A DNA stretch of 64,000 nt, taken from Bacillota bacterium (GTDB lineage: Bacteria; Bacillota; Clostridia; Christensenellales; UMGS416). A model generated the notes under the pieces. The model saw only the letters and a program-made list of their open reading frames with translations, ran no database searches and was not told the origin of the DNA. The position numbers and the translations under genes were made by a program. The stretch is from assembly GCA_023410875.1 (NCBI GenBank), contig JAEYPH010000086.1:1-64000 (forward strand). The letters are read 5' to 3'. Positions 50,191 through 58,034 of this stretch are shown piece after piece (position 1 is the stretch's first letter; each line of letters opens with the position of its first letter).

Positions 50191-51045
50191 ATGGCTACCT
50201 TTATCAAGGCCTCTGCCATGATCGCCGCGCTGCGCGCCCACGTCGGCGATGGCTATGTCTACGGCACCGTAGGCCAGGAATGCACCATTGCCCTGCTGCA
50301 GGCCAAGCAGCGCCAGTATGGCGCCGCCATGGGCAATGGCTATTATCAGCTGAACGGTGACTACACCAACGGCGACTGCGCCCGCTGGCTGGGCAAGTGG
50401 GTGGCCGACTGCTCCGGCTTGATCAAGGCCATGCGTAAGCAGCTCAGCGGTGTGTGGCGCGACGTGAGCGCCCAGGGCACCTATGACCAGTGCCCGACCT
50501 CCCAACGGGGCAAGATCAAGACGATGCCCAAGGTGCCCGGCTGCACGGTCTACATGTGGGACAGCAAGAAGGGTCGCATGGGGCATGTCGGCATGTACAT
50601 CGGCAACGGCCTCGTGATCGAGGCCCGCGGCGTCAAGTATGGCATCGTGATCACCAAGTTGGCCGGCCGCAAATGGACCCACTGGGGCCTGCTGGATTAC
50701 ATGGAGCACGACCTGCCCAGGGAGGACGGGACGCCGCCGCCGCCCGAGAAGCCCGAGGACGACGCAGGCGATGCGACCAACCCAAAGCCCGACGACCTGA
50801 CGGTGCTGCGGTACCGCTGGCCGCGCCACATCAAAAACACCCAGGTTGGACTGCTGCAGCGCTGCCTGCGCAAGTGGAACCCGGCCGCGCTGCCCAAGTA
50901 CGGCGTGGACGACGACTTCGGCGCAGAGACCCGCGACTGGGTCAGAAAGTTTCAGGCCACTCACACGGACATCTATGGCCGCCCGCTGGAGGTGGACGGC
51001 ATCGTCGGTGTGCTCACGTGGGGTGCGCTGCTGCTTTACGCTTAG
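50191..51045 (+). CDS. Endolysin, NlpC/P60 domain plus peptidoglycan-binding domain
   Basis: 284 residues. NlpC/P60-type cysteine peptidase 1-170 with Cys74 (VADCSGLIK) and His132 (MGHVGMYIG); Pro-rich linker 183-200; peptidoglycan-binding helical domain about 215-284 ending DGIVGVLTWGALL. It cleaves peptide bonds of the cell wall at lysis. A terminator follows. Confidence 0.9.
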   Translation: MATFIKASAMIAALRAHVGDGYVYGTVGQECTIALLQAKQRQYGAAMGNGYYQLNGDYTNGDCARWLGKWVADCSGLIKAMRKQLSGVWRDVSAQGTYDQCPTSQRGKIKTMPKVPGCTVYMWDSKKGRMGHVGMYIGNGLVIEARGVKYGIVITKLAGRKWTHWGLLDYMEHDLPREDGTPPPPEKPEDDAGDATNPKPDDLTVLRYRWPRHIKNTQVGLLQRCLRKWNPAALPKYGVDDDFGAETRDWVRKFQATHTDIYGRPLEVDGIVGVLTWGALLLYA

Positions 51046-51079
51046 CTCCGCAGCGAATCCTCCCGCCGCATATTTGATG

Positions 51080-51104
51080 CCCCCAGCTTCATTGGTGCTG
51101 GGGG
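51080..51104 (+). terminator. Terminator of the late/lysis operon
   Basis: Stem CCCCCAGC/GCTGGGGG (51080-51087, 51097-51104) followed by a T-rich stretch; ends the late transcript after the endolysin. Confidence 0.85.
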
Positions 51105-51259
51105 TGTTTCTTTATTTATTGCTTGTTATTATCTTGCATGGATCACTTCTGTCCATTTGTCTTTTTTCAACAATGTGTTCTCCAGCCATATCAATATATG
51201 TTGCCTCAGAATACTGGTACATTTTGAGCTTTTTTCATTCCTTTCCTCATATTGTGTTG

Positions 51260-51265
51260 TATAAT
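51260..51265 (+). promoter_or_regulatory. -10 box of the Abi gene
   Basis: TATAAT 33 bases upstream of the Abi start in AT-rich sequence. No clear -35. Suggests expression independent of the lytic programme. Confidence 0.5.
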
Positions 51266-51297
51266 ATAGGAATAGACACCTAACCTGGAGGAACATA

Positions 51298-52245
51298 ATG
51301 GGAGCTGCCGTGAAACCTAAACTTTGCACCCAGGAACAGATAGATCATTTGACTATAAAAGGGGTCAAATTTATTATTGCAAATAAGGAAGATGCGATCA
51401 GGTATCTATCGAGGAATAATAACTATTTCAAATTAACAGCGTATAGAAAAGTGTTCCCAAAGCACGAACAAGGCGAGAATATCGGTAAATATCAAGACTT
51501 GGATTTTGCACAATTACGTGATCTCTCAATTATTGATATGAGATTGCGATATCAGATGCTTGAGATGGCTCTTGATGTGGAGCACTATGCAAAAGTTAGG
51601 CTACTAAAATATATCGAGGACAGAGCTGATGAAAACGGTTACTCAATAGTAGAAGACTATAGGACCGCAATTGGCGCGGATAATTGCCGGAGACTCGACG
51701 CGGATTTTATTGAACGCGCGAAGAGTCCATATTGCGGTAGCATTATAGAAAAATATAGTAAGGGATTTCCTGTATGGGCATTTGTTGAGATTATTTCATT
51801 CGGTGGGCTTGTATCATTTTATCAGTATTGCTCAAAAAGATACAGCGATAAAGAGTTAGAAGATATTGCTTATCTTATGCTAAACATTAAAGATTTGCGG
51901 AACGCGGCTGCACACAACAACTGTATTCTTAATGATTTGGATTCGGGTTCCAATCGCGAACCTAAATATAGAATCATGGAAGAGTTAGCTTACATTGGTG
52001 TTTCAAAACGAGTACGCAAGGTAAAAATGGCAAATATTCGATTACAGCAAATCGTTACTCTTTTATATACCCATAAAACCATTGTGACAAGTGATGGCAT
52101 ACACCAAGTACAATGTAGAAAACTACACGAGGTCCTCGATAGAATGTATCATCATATTGAATATTATAGGACGAACTCAATTATTACATCTGCTTTTGAT
52201 TTCCTAAAAATGGTTATTGACAATTGGTTTGCGGTGAGCATATAA
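51298..52245 (+). CDS. Abi_2 (AbiD/F-type) HEPN abortive infection protein
   Basis: 315 residues, AT-rich compared with the phage core. N-terminal Abi_2 signature: LTIKGVKFIIANKEDAIRYL near 18-37, then YFKLTAYRKVF near 43-53. HEPN catalytic motif RNxxxH at 201-206 (RNAAAH). These proteins are RNases that stop growth when another phage attacks. GGAGG precedes the ATG. Located after the lysis genes where lysogenic conversion genes sit. Confidence 0.88.
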   Translation: MGAAVKPKLCTQEQIDHLTIKGVKFIIANKEDAIRYLSRNNNYFKLTAYRKVFPKHEQGENIGKYQDLDFAQLRDLSIIDMRLRYQMLEMALDVEHYAKVRLLKYIEDRADENGYSIVEDYRTAIGADNCRRLDADFIERAKSPYCGSIIEKYSKGFPVWAFVEIISFGGLVSFYQYCSKRYSDKELEDIAYLMLNIKDLRNAAAHNNCILNDLDSGSNREPKYRIMEELAYIGVSKRVRKVKMANIRLQQIVTLLYTHKTIVTSDGIHQVQCRKLHEVLDRMYHHIEYYRTNSIITSAFDFLKMVIDNWFAVSI

Positions 52246-52259
52246 TTCTATTACATAGA

Positions 52260-52317
52260 AAAAGTGTCTTACACTTTTGTAAAGACGGTATCTGAAAAGG
52301 TGCTGTCTTATTTTTTT
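52260..52317 (+). terminator. Terminator region after the Abi gene
   Basis: First a perfect 8-bp hairpin AAAAGTGT/ACACTTTT (52260-52267, 52271-52278), then a weaker 5-bp stem (AAGAC/GTCTT) ending at seven T residues (52311-52317). Confidence 0.5.
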
Positions 52318-52458
52318 GCCATCGGCATCACACCGGTGGCATTTTAATCCTTTTATATTCATTTATTCAGCCATGATGTTACAAGTGTGGATGTTCATCA
52401 CATACTTTCCACAAAGTGATTGTACAAATTATATAATTGCAAATATGACAAGTTATCG

Positions 52459-52487
52459 AAGGCCCCAGGCGTCGCGCCTGGGGCCTT
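52459..52487. terminator. Strong hairpin between Abi and the small minus-strand genes
   Basis: 13-bp perfect stem with a TCG loop (52459-52471, 52475-52487). A T-rich stretch follows only on the plus strand; it may terminate readthrough from Abi or end the minus-strand unit. Confidence 0.6.
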
Positions 52488-52490
52488 TCT

Positions 52491-52676
52491 TCATTTCTTC
52501 GCCTGTTCGAGCTCTTCTCGAACCTTCCCTTGCAGCCAGGCTGCATACGAGATCCCGCGCTCCTGGAGCAGTGCCCGGAAGGCTTCATGCTGTTCTAGGC
52601 TCTCCAGGCGGGCTCTCAGCTCCGGGCCGTATTTCTCATTGGCCCAAGCCTTTTCCCTCATAACGTCTCTGACCAT
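52491..52676 (-). CDS. Small helical protein (61 residues), possible RHH-like
   Basis: Charged helical protein; the C-terminal part LEQHEAFRALLQERGISYAAWLQGKVREELEQ has the shape of ribbon-helix-helix helices. GAGGTG precedes the ATG and lies in the end of the membrane-peptide gene just upstream, so the two are coupled. It may be an antitoxin or autoregulator of the locus (inference). Confidence 0.55.
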   Translation of the reverse strand: MVRDVMREKAWANEKYGPELRARLESLEQHEAFRALLQERGISYAAWLQGKVREELEQAKK

Positions 52677-52680
52677 AGTA

Positions 52681-52773
52681 TCACCTCGGAATAAAGTTCA
52701 ATCCAAGTGCCACCAGCGAAATGATGATGGCCAGCACCGACAGGACGATGGTAAGTGTGTTTCGATCCTTCAA
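52681..52773 (-). CDS. 30-residue membrane peptide
   Basis: TTG start with AGGAGG upstream; the peptide reads MKDRN then a single hydrophobic helix (LTIVLSVLAIIISLVALGL) and a short basic end. Codes directly before the 61-residue gene. Size and topology match type I toxins or small membrane regulators. Too short for standard gene finders. Confidence 0.55.
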   Translation of the reverse strand: MKDRNTLTIVLSVLAIIISLVALGLNFIPR

Positions 52774-52774
52774 C

Positions 52775-52803
52775 TTGATTCCCTCCTTTCGCCGTGCTAT
52801 GAT
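52775..52803 (+). promoter_or_regulatory. Plus-strand promoter antisense to the membrane-peptide genes
   Basis: TTGATT (52775-52780), exactly 17 bases, TATGAT (52798-52803). A transcript from here would start near 52810 and run antisense through the 36-residue gene. Confidence 0.45.
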
Positions 52804-52811
52804 ATTTATAT

Positions 52812-52857
52812 AAAAACCTCATCCCCCGAGGGGGAAGGAGGGGCCCTGCCCCTCCTT
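52812..52857 (-). terminator. Double hairpin terminator after the 36-residue peptide gene
   Basis: On the minus strand: a perfect 10-bp stem (52835-52844 with 52848-52857), directly followed by CCCCC-TC-GGGGG (52823-52834) and then five T residues (52812-52816). Confidence 0.7.
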
Positions 52858-52863
52858 GGTGGC

Positions 52864-52974
52864 TCACTTCCCTCTAAGAAGATTGACCACCGCGACCATG
52901 AGGTTGATTAGGGCGGTCAGCAGTGCGAGTTTGGCGATTCTCTCTGCTGTCCGCTTTTCCTTTCTCACACCCAA
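52864..52974 (-). CDS. 36-residue membrane peptide, type I toxin candidate
   Basis: Peptide with a basic N-terminal (GVRKEKRTAER), one hydrophobic helix (LALLTALINLMVAVVNLL) and a basic end (RGK): the layout of BsrG/TxpA-like prophage toxins. TTG 52974 has AAGGAGG at 8 bases; an in-frame ATG at 52980 is too close to the site. It has its own consensus promoter with a 20-base palindrome and a double hairpin terminator. Confidence 0.6.
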   Translation of the reverse strand: MGVRKEKRTAERIAKLALLTALINLMVAVVNLLRGK

Positions 52975-52999
52975 GTGCATCACCTCCTTTCTTGACCTT

Positions 53000-53028
53000 A
53001 GTATAACATACTACGCGTAGTATGTCAA
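53000..53028 (-). promoter_or_regulatory. Promoter with perfect 20-base palindromic operator
   Basis: Minus strand TTGACA (53023-53028), 17-base spacer, TATACT (53000-53005). The spacer is filled by a perfect palindrome 53006-53025, half-site ACATACTACG, which also touches the -35 box. A dimeric repressor bound here would shut the promoter. Confidence 0.85.
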
Positions 53029-53068
53029 CATCTATTTCGATTTATTTTTGAATACTTAAAGAAAGAGC

Positions 53069-53108
53069 AGGCTGGTACTGTCCCCCTTTGTTGGGGGAGC
53101 CTTTTTTT
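53069..53108 (+). terminator. Plus-strand terminator with seven T residues
   Basis: Stem TCCCCC/GGGGGA (53081-53086, 53093-53098) with outer AGGCT/AGCCT pairing and a run of T. No plus-strand gene ends here, which supports an RNA gene upstream on this strand. Confidence 0.7.
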
Positions 53109-53125
53109 ATTTGATTCGATACAAT

Positions 53126-53153
53126 TCGACATTCATTGGTGTTGTAGTATAAT
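53126..53153 (+). promoter_or_regulatory. Promoter of the 54-residue gene
   Basis: TCGACA (53126-53131), 16-base spacer, TATAAT (53148-53153), 34 bases before the ATG at 53188. Confidence 0.6.
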
Positions 53154-53187
53154 TTAGAAATATTGGCCCATGTGGAGGGGAGTACAA

Positions 53188-53352
53188 ATGGAAAACGAGG
53201 TCAAGACGTATTTCTATGAGAAATACAATAAACTAAATATTAAAGTGGTGCCTGGCCACTGGCCAGACTTCAAAAGCAAAGCTGAAGTTGATAAATGGAT
53301 AGCCATATTAGAAAAAACGGCGGAATTATTCTTGGGTGTTGAAAAGGCATGA
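53188..53352 (+). CDS. Small unknown protein near attR (54 residues)
   Basis: GGAGGGG lies 7 bases before ATG 53188. Soluble, aromatic and Lys-rich with the helix SKAEVDKWIAILEKTAELFLG. AT-rich and driven by its own promoter; the last gene of the prophage before attR. No family recognised. From 53353 to attR no further gene is seen. Confidence 0.6.
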   Translation: MENEVKTYFYEKYNKLNIKVVPGHWPDFKSKAEVDKWIAILEKTAELFLGVEKA

Positions 53353-53480
53353 AGCCCCGGCTGACGCCGGGGCGTTGGCAACATTACGGCAACAAATATT
53401 CGCTCGATTCAGCACGGATAAGCACGCAACAACCAAGCATATGAGCCATTTTTTATTGCCTGGACGCGCAAGTAATCTGT

Positions 53481-53527
53481 CTCTTAATCAGCGGGTCCAG
53501 GGTTCGAGTCCCTGGTCGCCCACCAGA
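53481..53527. repeat. attR core (47 bp)
   Basis: Identical to attL 15801-15847. It represents the displaced 3' half of tRNA-Lys(CTT); the sequence upstream is not tRNA-like, so no functional tRNA is encoded here. Confidence 0.95.
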
Positions 53528-53534
53528 CGAAAAG

Positions 53535-53564
53535 CAACCCCCTCAACAGAGGGGGTTGTTTTTT
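53535..53564 (+). terminator. Terminator next to attR
   Basis: Stem CAACCCCCT/AGGGGGTTG (53535-53543, 53550-53558) plus six T residues. It was probably the terminator of the tRNA operon before this prophage entered. Confidence 0.85.
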
Positions 53565-53691
53565 GTCTGGCCTGCTTCCTGGTGAGAACCCTCGCTAAAG
53601 TAAGAGAGGAAAGAAACCGAACTGCGAAGCAAGGATACACCGCGGTGAGATAGGAACGGCGCAGGCCCGTTGCGCGCAAGCGCATTGCACC

Positions 53692-53714
53692 TTCGAGTCC
53701 CTGGTCGCCCACCA
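53692..53714. repeat. Third, partial copy of the tRNA-Lys 3' end
   Basis: 23 bases identical to the T arm, acceptor end and CCA of tRNA-Lys(CTT) (15823-15845). No anticodon arm precedes it. A scar of an earlier integration/excision or a duplication. Confidence 0.85.
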
Positions 53715-53719
53715 AAATG

Positions 53720-53747
53720 AAAAGCTCCCTCATTTGAGGGGGCTTTT
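53720..53747 (+). terminator. Terminator after the third tRNA fragment
   Basis: 12-bp stem with one G-U pair (53720-53731, 53736-53747) and T-rich tail. Perhaps the original host terminator of the tRNA operon. From here to 53853 I see no gene. Confidence 0.75.
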
Positions 53748-53853
53748 CGTTTTGTCAGGCTATCTGGCGAGAACCCTCGCTGCAGCTAAGGCACAATCCC
53801 TTCACCGCCTGGCAAAGGGATTGTGCACATAAACCCATATAACAAGACTCTGT

Positions 53854-54672
53854 CTAGGAGCCAATCCTGCAATATTTTGCATTCACATAGCCGGTACTCC
53901 CGGATAGTATCACCTTGTACCAGTTGTCCGGCGACGCCTTGATAACCTCTGTCACGACCAGAGCGGTTCCGGATTTCACCGTGCCAAGGAGTTTATGGGT
54001 GGTTCCGGCGCCGCTGCGCACATTGAGCGCCCCTGAACTGATGATCATACACACCTTGTTCTTAGAGTTGCCGTTGACCTTCACATATTTTGCCAGCACA
54101 TATCCGCTCTTTCCGGAATACTCCACCTTCAGCCATTTGGAATCCTTGTTGACGCCGGTGATCGTAAACTTTTTGTCCTTCTCAATTTTTACAAGAACCT
54201 TTGCCGTGGACGATGCGGAAGAGCGCAGCGACAGATAGTCGCTCACCTGTGCCGTCCCGGTTATCTTCTTCACGGACAAAGCTTTGTCCGCGGTTTCATC
54301 GCCGTCGGAAGACGCATCTGCCGAAGGCGTGGCCGACGGCTTCGCGGTCTTGGTCGGAGCAGGTGAATCCTCATCCTGTGGCTGGTCGCCTTCGTCCGAA
54401 GGATCATCCCCCGTATCCGCGGATTGGTCCGGTTCCGTCGATGCATCATCGGAGGGTTCCACATCCGGTGTGGCGGAGGAATCGGCGGGCTCAGTATCCG
54501 CAGGCGCGTCAGTAGGTTGGGTTGCATCCGGGTCCGGGGATGCCGACTCTGAGACGGAAGCAGTATCCGGGGGCAGCGTGGCAACATCACCCTCTGTGCC
54601 GGTGCTGTTGCCGCACCCGCCCATAAATAGTACCAATGCGCCAATTGCGAGGAAGATCGTGACTTTTTTCAT
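53854..54672 (-). CDS. Lipoprotein with two SH3b domains
   Basis: 272 residues: signal peptide with lipobox MGGCG (Cys20), a long Asp/Pro/Ser/Thr-rich low-complexity linker (about 25-125), then two bacterial SH3 domains (YLSLRSSASSTAKVLVKI near 145-162 and GALNVRSGAGTTHKLLGTV near 213-231). It should be anchored outside the membrane and bind cell wall. AAGGAG precedes the ATG. Acidic linker spans the wall. Confidence 0.88.
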   Translation of the reverse strand: MKKVTIFLAIGALVLFMGGCGNSTGTEGDVATLPPDTASVSESASPDPDATQPTDAPADTEPADSSATPDVEPSDDASTEPDQSADTGDDPSDEGDQPQDEDSPAPTKTAKPSATPSADASSDGDETADKALSVKKITGTAQVSDYLSLRSSASSTAKVLVKIEKDKKFTITGVNKDSKWLKVEYSGKSGYVLAKYVKVNGNSKNKVCMIISSGALNVRSGAGTTHKLLGTVKSGTALVVTEVIKASPDNWYKVILSGSTGYVNAKYCRIGS

Positions 54673-54940
54673 TCTTTCTCCTTCCTTTGTATGGAACTGA
54701 ATTTATAGTGAAAGACCCATGTCTTACTCTGCGCAGCTATTCTGCCACGAAGGGAACCCTGGAAAAGGGAAAGTGTTCAGTTATTTACAAATCCTTTACT
54801 GAAACACAGCATTTGAACCTGTGCTTTCCAGATATGCCCTCCATAAGGCGTTAAATATCAAAATAAGACAATGGAAGTCATCCATCGCCTCGCCAAAAAG
54901 AGTATCCTTATGGGGTTTGTGTGAAGAAAGGCGGGTACCT

Positions 54941-55159
54941 ATGTCCTTCAAGGCGAAATTGGATCGTGATTTGGTACAAAGGCAATACGGTTTGCTCAAA
55001 GGTACGATTGTGGAAGTCTGCACGGTTTGCAAAAATACAGGCGGAAGCCTTGGGCCCTGGTGTGTGATTGACCACCCATCTCTGCCCCATGTGTGCTATG
55101 TCAATGCGGTGGACTTGAAATTGGTCAGTGACGAATTGCTTCCGCGGGTATATAGTTGA
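54941..55159 (+). CDS. Small unknown protein (72 residues)
   Basis: ATG 54941 after AAAGGCGGG. Mixed protein with TVCKNTGGSLGPWCVIDHPSLPHVCYVNAVDL, three Cys and two His. No family recognised. Stands 54 bases before the helicase gene on the same strand. The 268 bases before it show no feature. Confidence 0.55.
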   Translation: MSFKAKLDRDLVQRQYGLLKGTIVEVCTVCKNTGGSLGPWCVIDHPSLPHVCYVNAVDLKLVSDELLPRVYS

Positions 55160-55213
55160 TTCCCTGGAAAAAATACAAAGTGAAAGCCAACAGAATTCTT
55201 AAGGGAGTAGAGA

Positions 55214-56827
55214 GTGGAAACAAAAGCCTTTGCCGATCTGAATCTGTCTGATGAACTGCTCAAGGCCATTGAGCAGCTTGGCTTTGAGGAAGCCACGCCG
55301 ATCCAAAGCCAGAGCATACCGATGCTCCTGGAGGGACGGGACATGCTGGCGCAATCGCCTACGGGCACGGGCAAGACCGTGGCCTTCGGCATCCCGATCC
55401 TGGAGCGGATCGACGCCGCGGACAACGCCATACAGGCGCTGATACTGTGCCCCACCCGCGAGCTGGTGCTGCAGACATCGGAAAGCCTGCGGACGCTGGC
55501 ACAGTTCAAACCGGTAATTGAGATCGTACCCGTGTATGGCGGCCAACAGATCGAGCGGCAAATCATGGCGCTGAAAAAGCACCCGCAGATCGTCATCGCC
55601 ACGCCCGGCAGGCTCATGGATCATCTGGACCGAAGGACGATACAGCTCTCCAGCCTGCGCACGGTGGTTCTGGATGAAGGCGATGAAATGCTGAATATGG
55701 GCTTTCGGGAGGATATCGACTCCATATTGCAATCCGTGCCGGCAAAAAAGCAGATGGTGCTCTTCACCGCCACGTTGTCCAAGGAGATCAGGCAAATTGC
55801 GCAGAAGTATCAGCGCGACCCGGCGCTGGTGAAGGTGGCCCATGAAGAGCTGACCGTGCCCGGCATCGAGCAATACTATCTGGAAGCCCGGGGCAATGCC
55901 AAGGTGGATGCGCTGACGCTGCTCATCGAACATCACCATCATAAGCTGTGCCTGGTATTCTGCAACACCAAGAAGATGGTGGATGAGCTGGCCCAGCTGC
56001 TCAATGCCCGTGGTTATTCTGTGGAGGCCATCCACGGCGACCTGCGCCAGGCCCAACGCGACAAGGTGATGCAGCAATACCGCAGCGGCGAACTGGATAT
56101 TCTGGTGGCCACCGATGTGGCGGCCCGCGGCATCGATGTGGACGATATCGACGCGGTGTTCAATTACGATGTGCCCAGCGATGTGGAATACTATGTGCAC
56201 CGCATCGGCAGAACCGGCCGGGCAAACAAGAAGGGCGTGGCCTATACCTTCGCCTCCGGCAGGGATATGGGCAAGCTGCATGAGATCATGCGCTTTACCA
56301 AGTCGCCCATCAAGTTCATGAAGCTCCCTTCCGTGACGGATGTTTCCCAGAAAAAGACCGTCGCCCTGCTGGACAAGATTCGCCACACGGTTCAATCGGA
56401 GAACCTTTCCAGTTACGTCAGCCTCATCGAGGCATTTCTGGAGGAGGAGCCCACCGATACGCTGACCGTGATGGATGTTGCGGCTGCCTTGCTGAAACAC
56501 GCCAGCGTGGATTCCAACAAAAAGCTGTCTCATGTGTTCAGCATCCCCAACCCGGAACAATCCAAGATTCTCAACCCCCGGGCAGCCGCCCAGCAGCAGG
56601 TCAAACTCACCTTGAACATGGGGCGCAGCGAAGGCCTGACGCCCCGCAGGCTGGTGGGGCTGCTGCTCTCCCGGGCAGGCATCGATAGCCGGAGGATCGG
56701 CGACATCGAGATGCAAAGCGATGTGACCTATGTGATGATCCCCGAGAGACTCAAAGACGTGGTCATCTCTTCCCTGGACGGCACCCAATACCACGGGAAA
56801 CCGCTGCGCATTGGGAGCGATGGTTGA
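55214..56827 (+). CDS. DEAD-box RNA helicase with DEGD motif
   Basis: 537 residues. Q motif (GFEEATPIQSQSIP), motif I SPTGTGKT (48-55), PTRELV, TPGRL, motif II DEGD (154-157, Gly instead of Ala), motif III TAT instead of SAT, then ATDVAARGIDVDD and HRIGRTGRA. The C terminus (from about 455) is a DbpA-type RNA-binding domain. Probably a ribosome assembly or cold-shock RNA helicase. GTG 55214 follows AAGGGAG. Confidence 0.93.
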   Translation: METKAFADLNLSDELLKAIEQLGFEEATPIQSQSIPMLLEGRDMLAQSPTGTGKTVAFGIPILERIDAADNAIQALILCPTRELVLQTSESLRTLAQFKPVIEIVPVYGGQQIERQIMALKKHPQIVIATPGRLMDHLDRRTIQLSSLRTVVLDEGDEMLNMGFREDIDSILQSVPAKKQMVLFTATLSKEIRQIAQKYQRDPALVKVAHEELTVPGIEQYYLEARGNAKVDALTLLIEHHHHKLCLVFCNTKKMVDELAQLLNARGYSVEAIHGDLRQAQRDKVMQQYRSGELDILVATDVAARGIDVDDIDAVFNYDVPSDVEYYVHRIGRTGRANKKGVAYTFASGRDMGKLHEIMRFTKSPIKFMKLPSVTDVSQKKTVALLDKIRHTVQSENLSSYVSLIEAFLEEEPTDTLTVMDVAAALLKHASVDSNKKLSHVFSIPNPEQSKILNPRAAAQQQVKLTLNMGRSEGLTPRRLVGLLLSRAGIDSRRIGDIEMQSDVTYVMIPERLKDVVISSLDGTQYHGKPLRIGSDG

Positions 56828-56885
56828 AAGAACTGCTTGGAGGCAGAATCACTGACCATTCGTAGCTTATACAGCAGATTCGGCA

Positions 56886-57980
56886 TCACGCGCGGCTAAC
56901 GGCATAGGCGGAGGTTGCGAGGAACTCGGGAGATGGCGCGAAGCCCCAACCCGGCGCGGCAGGCACCGCGGCGCGGCCATCGGCGATCTCTATTTGAGGG
57001 TCGTAACTGTCCAGCGCCCATCGGTCGTCTTCAATGCCGCATTCGAGGAAAGGATAGGGATTCTCGATTGCCGCCATATAATGAAGCCCCATCACGAAAA
57101 TCGGAGAGCGGTTGGAGGTGTGCGGCGTGACCAGCCGACCGCGCTGGGCCGCATACCGGGCGATCCGCAGCGCGCGGGAAAAGCCGCCGATGTACAGCAA
57201 ATCGGGCTGGCACACATCCATCACATGCTCGTCGATCATGCGCTCCCACATCGTATCGACATAATCCTGCTCCCCTCCCGCTACCGGCAGGCCGAAGCGG
57301 GCGCAGCCCTCGCGCACCGCCCTGGTCTGTTCAATCTGCCAATAGGGGCAGGGCTCCTCATACAGGGCGACACCCTGGTCGTGGAAACACCGCCCCATTT
57401 CGATTGCTTTCTCCACGCTGTAGTTGCCGTTGACGTCCACGATCAGGTGGGTGCCGGGGACGGCAGTTTTCACCATGGCGGCGACCATGTCCTCGGTGCG
57501 GTGAGGCCAGAAATCCTCGTCCCGGCCCACCGGGATACCCGGATGCAGCTTGATCGCGCGGTAACCATATTTGTCCTGCAGCGCCCGCAGGCGGTCCGCC
57601 TCCTCCTGCACCGGCAAATCGCGCTTCATGCTGGATGCGTACAGATCGATTGCGCCGCGCTTCTTCCCCGCCAGTTCGGCGACCGACAGCCCCTGGCGCC
57701 GGGCCATCAGATCCCACAGGGCGGTGTCCACGCCGGCTGCCGCCCGCGCCAGGAAAGAGCCGAGGTATTTGTACTGCCGCCACATGATTTCATCCGCCAC
57801 GGCGGTGAAATCCTCAAAGGGCTTCAACGCGACGGAAGCGGCTATCTGGTGCAACACCTGGGCGGTGATGTTCGCGGCAAACGGAGCTGTCATGCCCCAG
57901 CCCTGCGCGCCGTCAGAGTCGGTCAAACGGACAAAGCACAGCATCTCGTTGGCAAACGTTTCGATGCACGAGATTTTCAT
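56886..57980 (-). CDS. Enolase-superfamily (mandelate racemase-like) dehydratase
   Basis: 364 residues. Catalytic barrel: Lys144 and His146 (AIKLHPG), metal ligands Asp182 (VDVNGNY), Glu208 and Glu237 (GGEQD), His287 (TPHTSNRSP). The pattern fits acid-sugar dehydratases; the substrate cannot be named. ATG 57980 follows AGGAGGG. Last gene of the minus-strand glycyl radical operon, 54 bases after the GRE gene. Confidence 0.88.
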   Translation of the reverse strand: MKISCIETFANEMLCFVRLTDSDGAQGWGMTAPFAANITAQVLHQIAASVALKPFEDFTAVADEIMWRQYKYLGSFLARAAAGVDTALWDLMARRQGLSVAELAGKKRGAIDLYASSMKRDLPVQEEADRLRALQDKYGYRAIKLHPGIPVGRDEDFWPHRTEDMVAAMVKTAVPGTHLIVDVNGNYSVEKAIEMGRCFHDQGVALYEEPCPYWQIEQTRAVREGCARFGLPVAGGEQDYVDTMWERMIDEHVMDVCQPDLLYIGGFSRALRIARYAAQRGRLVTPHTSNRSPIFVMGLHYMAAIENPYPFLECGIEDDRWALDSYDPQIEIADGRAAVPAAPGWGFAPSPEFLATSAYAVSRA

Positions 57981-58034
57981 GGCAAACCCTCCTTTGTCAT
58001 GGGCGCCCTTTTCGACTCCCGTTGGTCGCAGCAC

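Larger units (their letters stand above)
52810..53110 (+). ncRNA. Possible antisense RNA of a type I toxin-antitoxin locus
   Basis: Inferred about 300-base RNA between the promoter at 52775-52803 and the terminator at 53069-53108. It would be fully complementary to the mRNA of the 36-residue membrane peptide, including its ribosome site and hairpins. No expression evidence is available from sequence. Confidence 0.3.
53579..53781. repeat. Repeat pair after two tRNA-end/terminator units
   Basis: 53579-53596 and 53764-53781 share 17 of 18 bases (core GAGAACCCTCGCT). Each follows a tRNA-Lys 3' end and a terminator, so the units look like a diverged duplication of about 190 bases. Confidence 0.65.

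Noticed and set aside
53336..53653. Open frame spanning attR
   Set aside because: It crosses the tRNA fragment and terminator and has no ribosome site; chance frame.
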